A stretch of 64,000 bases of DNA from JAJPKK01 sp963802745. GTDB taxonomy: Bacteria; Pseudomonadota; Alphaproteobacteria; Rhizobiales; Xanthobacteraceae. Numbering within the stretch: the stretch's first letter is position 1; each line of letters opens with the position of its first letter. Location of the stretch: positions 1 through 64,000 of the forward strand of contig CAWDKL010000002.1 in assembly GCA_963802745.1 (NCBI GenBank), written 5' to 3'. Shown here one piece after another: positions 62,438-64,000 of this stretch. A program made the translations under genes and the position numbers. The notes beneath the pieces are model-generated. The model was given only the letters and a program-made list of their open reading frames with translations. It was not told the DNA's origin and searched no databases.

Positions 62438-64000
62438 TCATTGTCCACGCGCGGCTTCATCAGCAGCGGCGGCATGCCGGGGCGGTCCCATCAGAAGGGG
62501 CTGGAAAAATACCGCGGCGGTCATCGTGCAGGCCAATGCCAGGGCCATCAACTCCCCCATACTGGAGGTGCCGGGATTGCTCGAAAACCACAGACTGCCG
62601 AAGGCGGTCGCGGTGGTCATGGCGCTAAACAGCACCGCGCGGGTCAGGCTGGATTGCAGCAGGCCGGTTTTCCCTGCCCTCCACGCCATAATATAGTAAA
62701 TCTTGAAAGCGACACCGACGCCCAGCAGCAACGGCAAGGCAATAATATTGGCGAAGTTCAATGGAAGATGGAAAACCACGCAAAGTTCCAAAGTGACCAT
62801 TCCGGCGACCAGCAACGGGATCAGCGTCAGCAGCACGTCGCCGACCCGGCGCAGTGCGACGAACAGAATGACCGTGATCGCCGAGAGGGCGAAGGCGCCG
62901 GATATGATGAAGGCGCGGATCACGGTTTTTCCGGACTCGAACAGCAAGACTGCCGGACCGGTGGCCTGCGGCGCGATGCCGAGAACCGCGGTGACGAAGC
63001 TGCGCAGCGTATCGGTGTTCTCAGGATCGCCTTTAGGCAAAACCTCGATGCGGTAGCGACCATCCGGAGCGACCCATTCCCTTGCAATTTCCGACGGAAG
63101 CGTGCCGATGCTGACTCGCTGGGGCTGAAGCTCCTGGCGCAATTGGTTGAGGGACTGTTTCAGCGGTTCGACAATCGCAGATTGTGCCCGCGCTCGCGCC
63201 GACGGCTCTGCTGCGGCAAGCTTCGATAACAGTCCGGCCAGCCGCCGCGCCGCATCCGCACCGGCCGTATCGCCGCTTGCTGCGCTCTTCGACAAACTCT
63301 CGGACGTACCGGAGAGGTCGCTGATGTTATCCTGATCGGTCGGCGGTTCCTCGACCTTCTCCGGATTTAAGGAGGCATCGATCTTTGCTGCCGCAGCATG
63401 AATAAGCTTAATCTTTTCATCCTGATCTTGGGGAACCAAGCTGCTGAGCGTCATGGTCTGAGAAACCTGGGGCAACGCCCCGATTCGATGCGCCATGGCG
63501 TCGGCGCCGGCGAGGTCGTTCGCTTCGATCTCGATCGCGTTTGCGCCCGTCTGTGGATCGTTTCTCAACTCCAGATAGGTTGCCACCGATTCGACCTTAG
63601 GGTTCTGCAGATGCAGCGGATTGAAATCGAATGGCAGGTAAAGAAGCAGCGGCGAAGCCAGCGTCACGGCCAAAATCGTGATCGCGACGATCGGCACACG
63701 ATGCCGCTCCATGAAACGATCCACCGGCGCGAGCACCACAAGTCCGAGCGGGTTCGGTTCGCCTCCTGGGTTGAGAACCGTCAATAGGGCGGGCAAGAGC
63801 GTAATGCTGGCAAAAAACGCAATCACCATCCCGATGCCGGCAATTTCGCCGAGCTCGGAAAGACCCAGATAGGCGGTCGGCATAAACGATATGAAATCCC
63901 GCAGTGATCGCCACGGTGGCAAGCGCCAGTGGAATGCCAGCCTTGGTAGCTGCGCTGTGCAAAGCCGCACCAAGGTCGTGATGCTCATGGCGCTCGGCGC
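62438..64000 (-). CDS. hpnN: Hopanoid-associated RND transporter HpnN, 3' part; frameshift near 63894-63896
   Basis: The C-terminal half or more of an RND/MMPL-type transporter; its 5' end lies beyond the window. Membrane segments include LGEIAGIGMVIAFFASITLL, TVIRAFIISGAFALSAITVI, LTLIPLLVAGMVTLELCVVF and ALPLLLGVGVAFKIYYIMAW, with a large periplasmic loop between. Up to about 63897 the phase is that of AGIPLALATVAITAGF; beyond it the phase changes by one. Removing one T of the minus-strand GATTTCATA restores AGFISFMPTAYLGLSELGE. HpnN carries hopanoids to the outer membrane. Confidence 0.88.
   Translation of the reverse strand, partial: APSAMSITTLVRLCTAQLPRLAFHWRLPPWRSLRDFISFMPTAYLGLSELGEIAGIGMVIAFFASITLLPALLTVLNPGGEPNPLGLVVLAPVDRFMERHRVPIVAITILAVTLASPLLLYLPFDFNPLHLQNPKVESVATYLELRNDPQTGANAIEIEANDLAGADAMAHRIGALPQVSQTMTLSSLVPQDQDEKIKLIHAAAAKIDASLNPEKVEEPPTDQDNISDLSGTSESLSKSAASGDTAGADAARRLAGLLSKLAAAEPSARARAQSAIVEPLKQSLNQLRQELQPQRVSIGTLPSEIAREWVAPDGRYRIEVLPKGDPENTDTLRSFVTAVLGIAPQATGPAVLLFESGKTVIRAFIISGAFALSAITVILFVALRRVGDVLLTLIPLLVAGMVTLELCVVFHLPLNFANIIALPLLLGVGVAFKIYYIMAWRAGKTGLLQSSLTRAVLFSAMTTATAFGSLWFSSNPGTSSMGELMALALACTMTAAVFFQPLLMGPPRHAAAADEAARGQ

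Noticed and set aside
63044..63055. A second ops-like GCGGTAGC
   Set aside because: It lies inside the hpnN coding region on the opposite strand, with no hairpin and no operon leader, so it is a chance match. It is useful as a measure of background.

Overview
The window is GC-rich, densely coded bacterial DNA, most likely from an alphaproteobacterium of the order Hyphomicrobiales (Bradyrhizobiaceae/Xanthobacteraceae-like). The reasons are a haem-PAS FixL with FixJ, a hopanoid transporter HpnN at the right edge, and three kinds of interspersed palindromic repeat that are common in that group. No rRNA, tRNA, CRISPR array, insertion sequence or phage was seen.

Layout. 0-5 kb: housekeeping and secreted proteins (NHL-repeat protein, SixA-like phosphatase, universal stress protein, orphan dioxygenase beta subunit, rpmB). 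5-10 kb: a Crp-type regulator divergent from a class III nucleotide cyclase, flanked by two small secreted-protein genes. Both of those genes carry the same Crp-like box at the same distance from the start codon. 10-12.5 kb: haem sensor kinase FixL, regulator FixJ and a stand-alone receiver protein. 12.5-16 kb: a Pat-like acyl-CoA synthetase/acetyltransferase and a GNAT enzyme. 16-53.7 kb: a large surface-polysaccharide locus. It starts with a winged-helix regulator and an RfaH/NusG-like antiterminator, followed by a hairpin plus ops-like element and a long palindromic repeat. It then holds nucleotide-sugar enzymes, glycosyltransferases, methyltransferases, a fused ABC exporter and a heparinase-type protein. 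53.7-64 kb: 5-oxoprolinase/hydantoinase, aspS, a second Crp/Fnr regulator, a two-subunit CoA-transferase and the 3' part of hpnN.

How the genes work together. The polysaccharide locus encodes a nearly complete nonulosonic (sialic-acid-like) acid route: a DegT aminotransferase, a NeuD-type acyltransferase, and NeuB, NeuC and NeuA. It also encodes a CDP-hexose branch (RfbF, a CDP-glucose 4,6-dehydratase-like enzyme, two C-methyltransferase-family proteins, an RmlC-type epimerase and a reductase-like SDR) that suggests a C-methyl-branched 6-deoxysugar. A uronic-acid branch is present as well (WecB plus two UDP-sugar 6-dehydrogenases). No Wzx, Wzy or Wza is visible, so the ABC exporter is the best flippase candidate. 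Many junctions are four-base ATGA/GTGA/TTGA overlaps, which indicates long, translationally coupled operons.

Caution. Eight conserved genes, including the essential aspS, are each restored by removing one base (two in the ABC exporter). All nine changes are single-base insertions, so they look more like consensus-sequence errors than real gene decay. I annotate these genes at full extent and mark each break.
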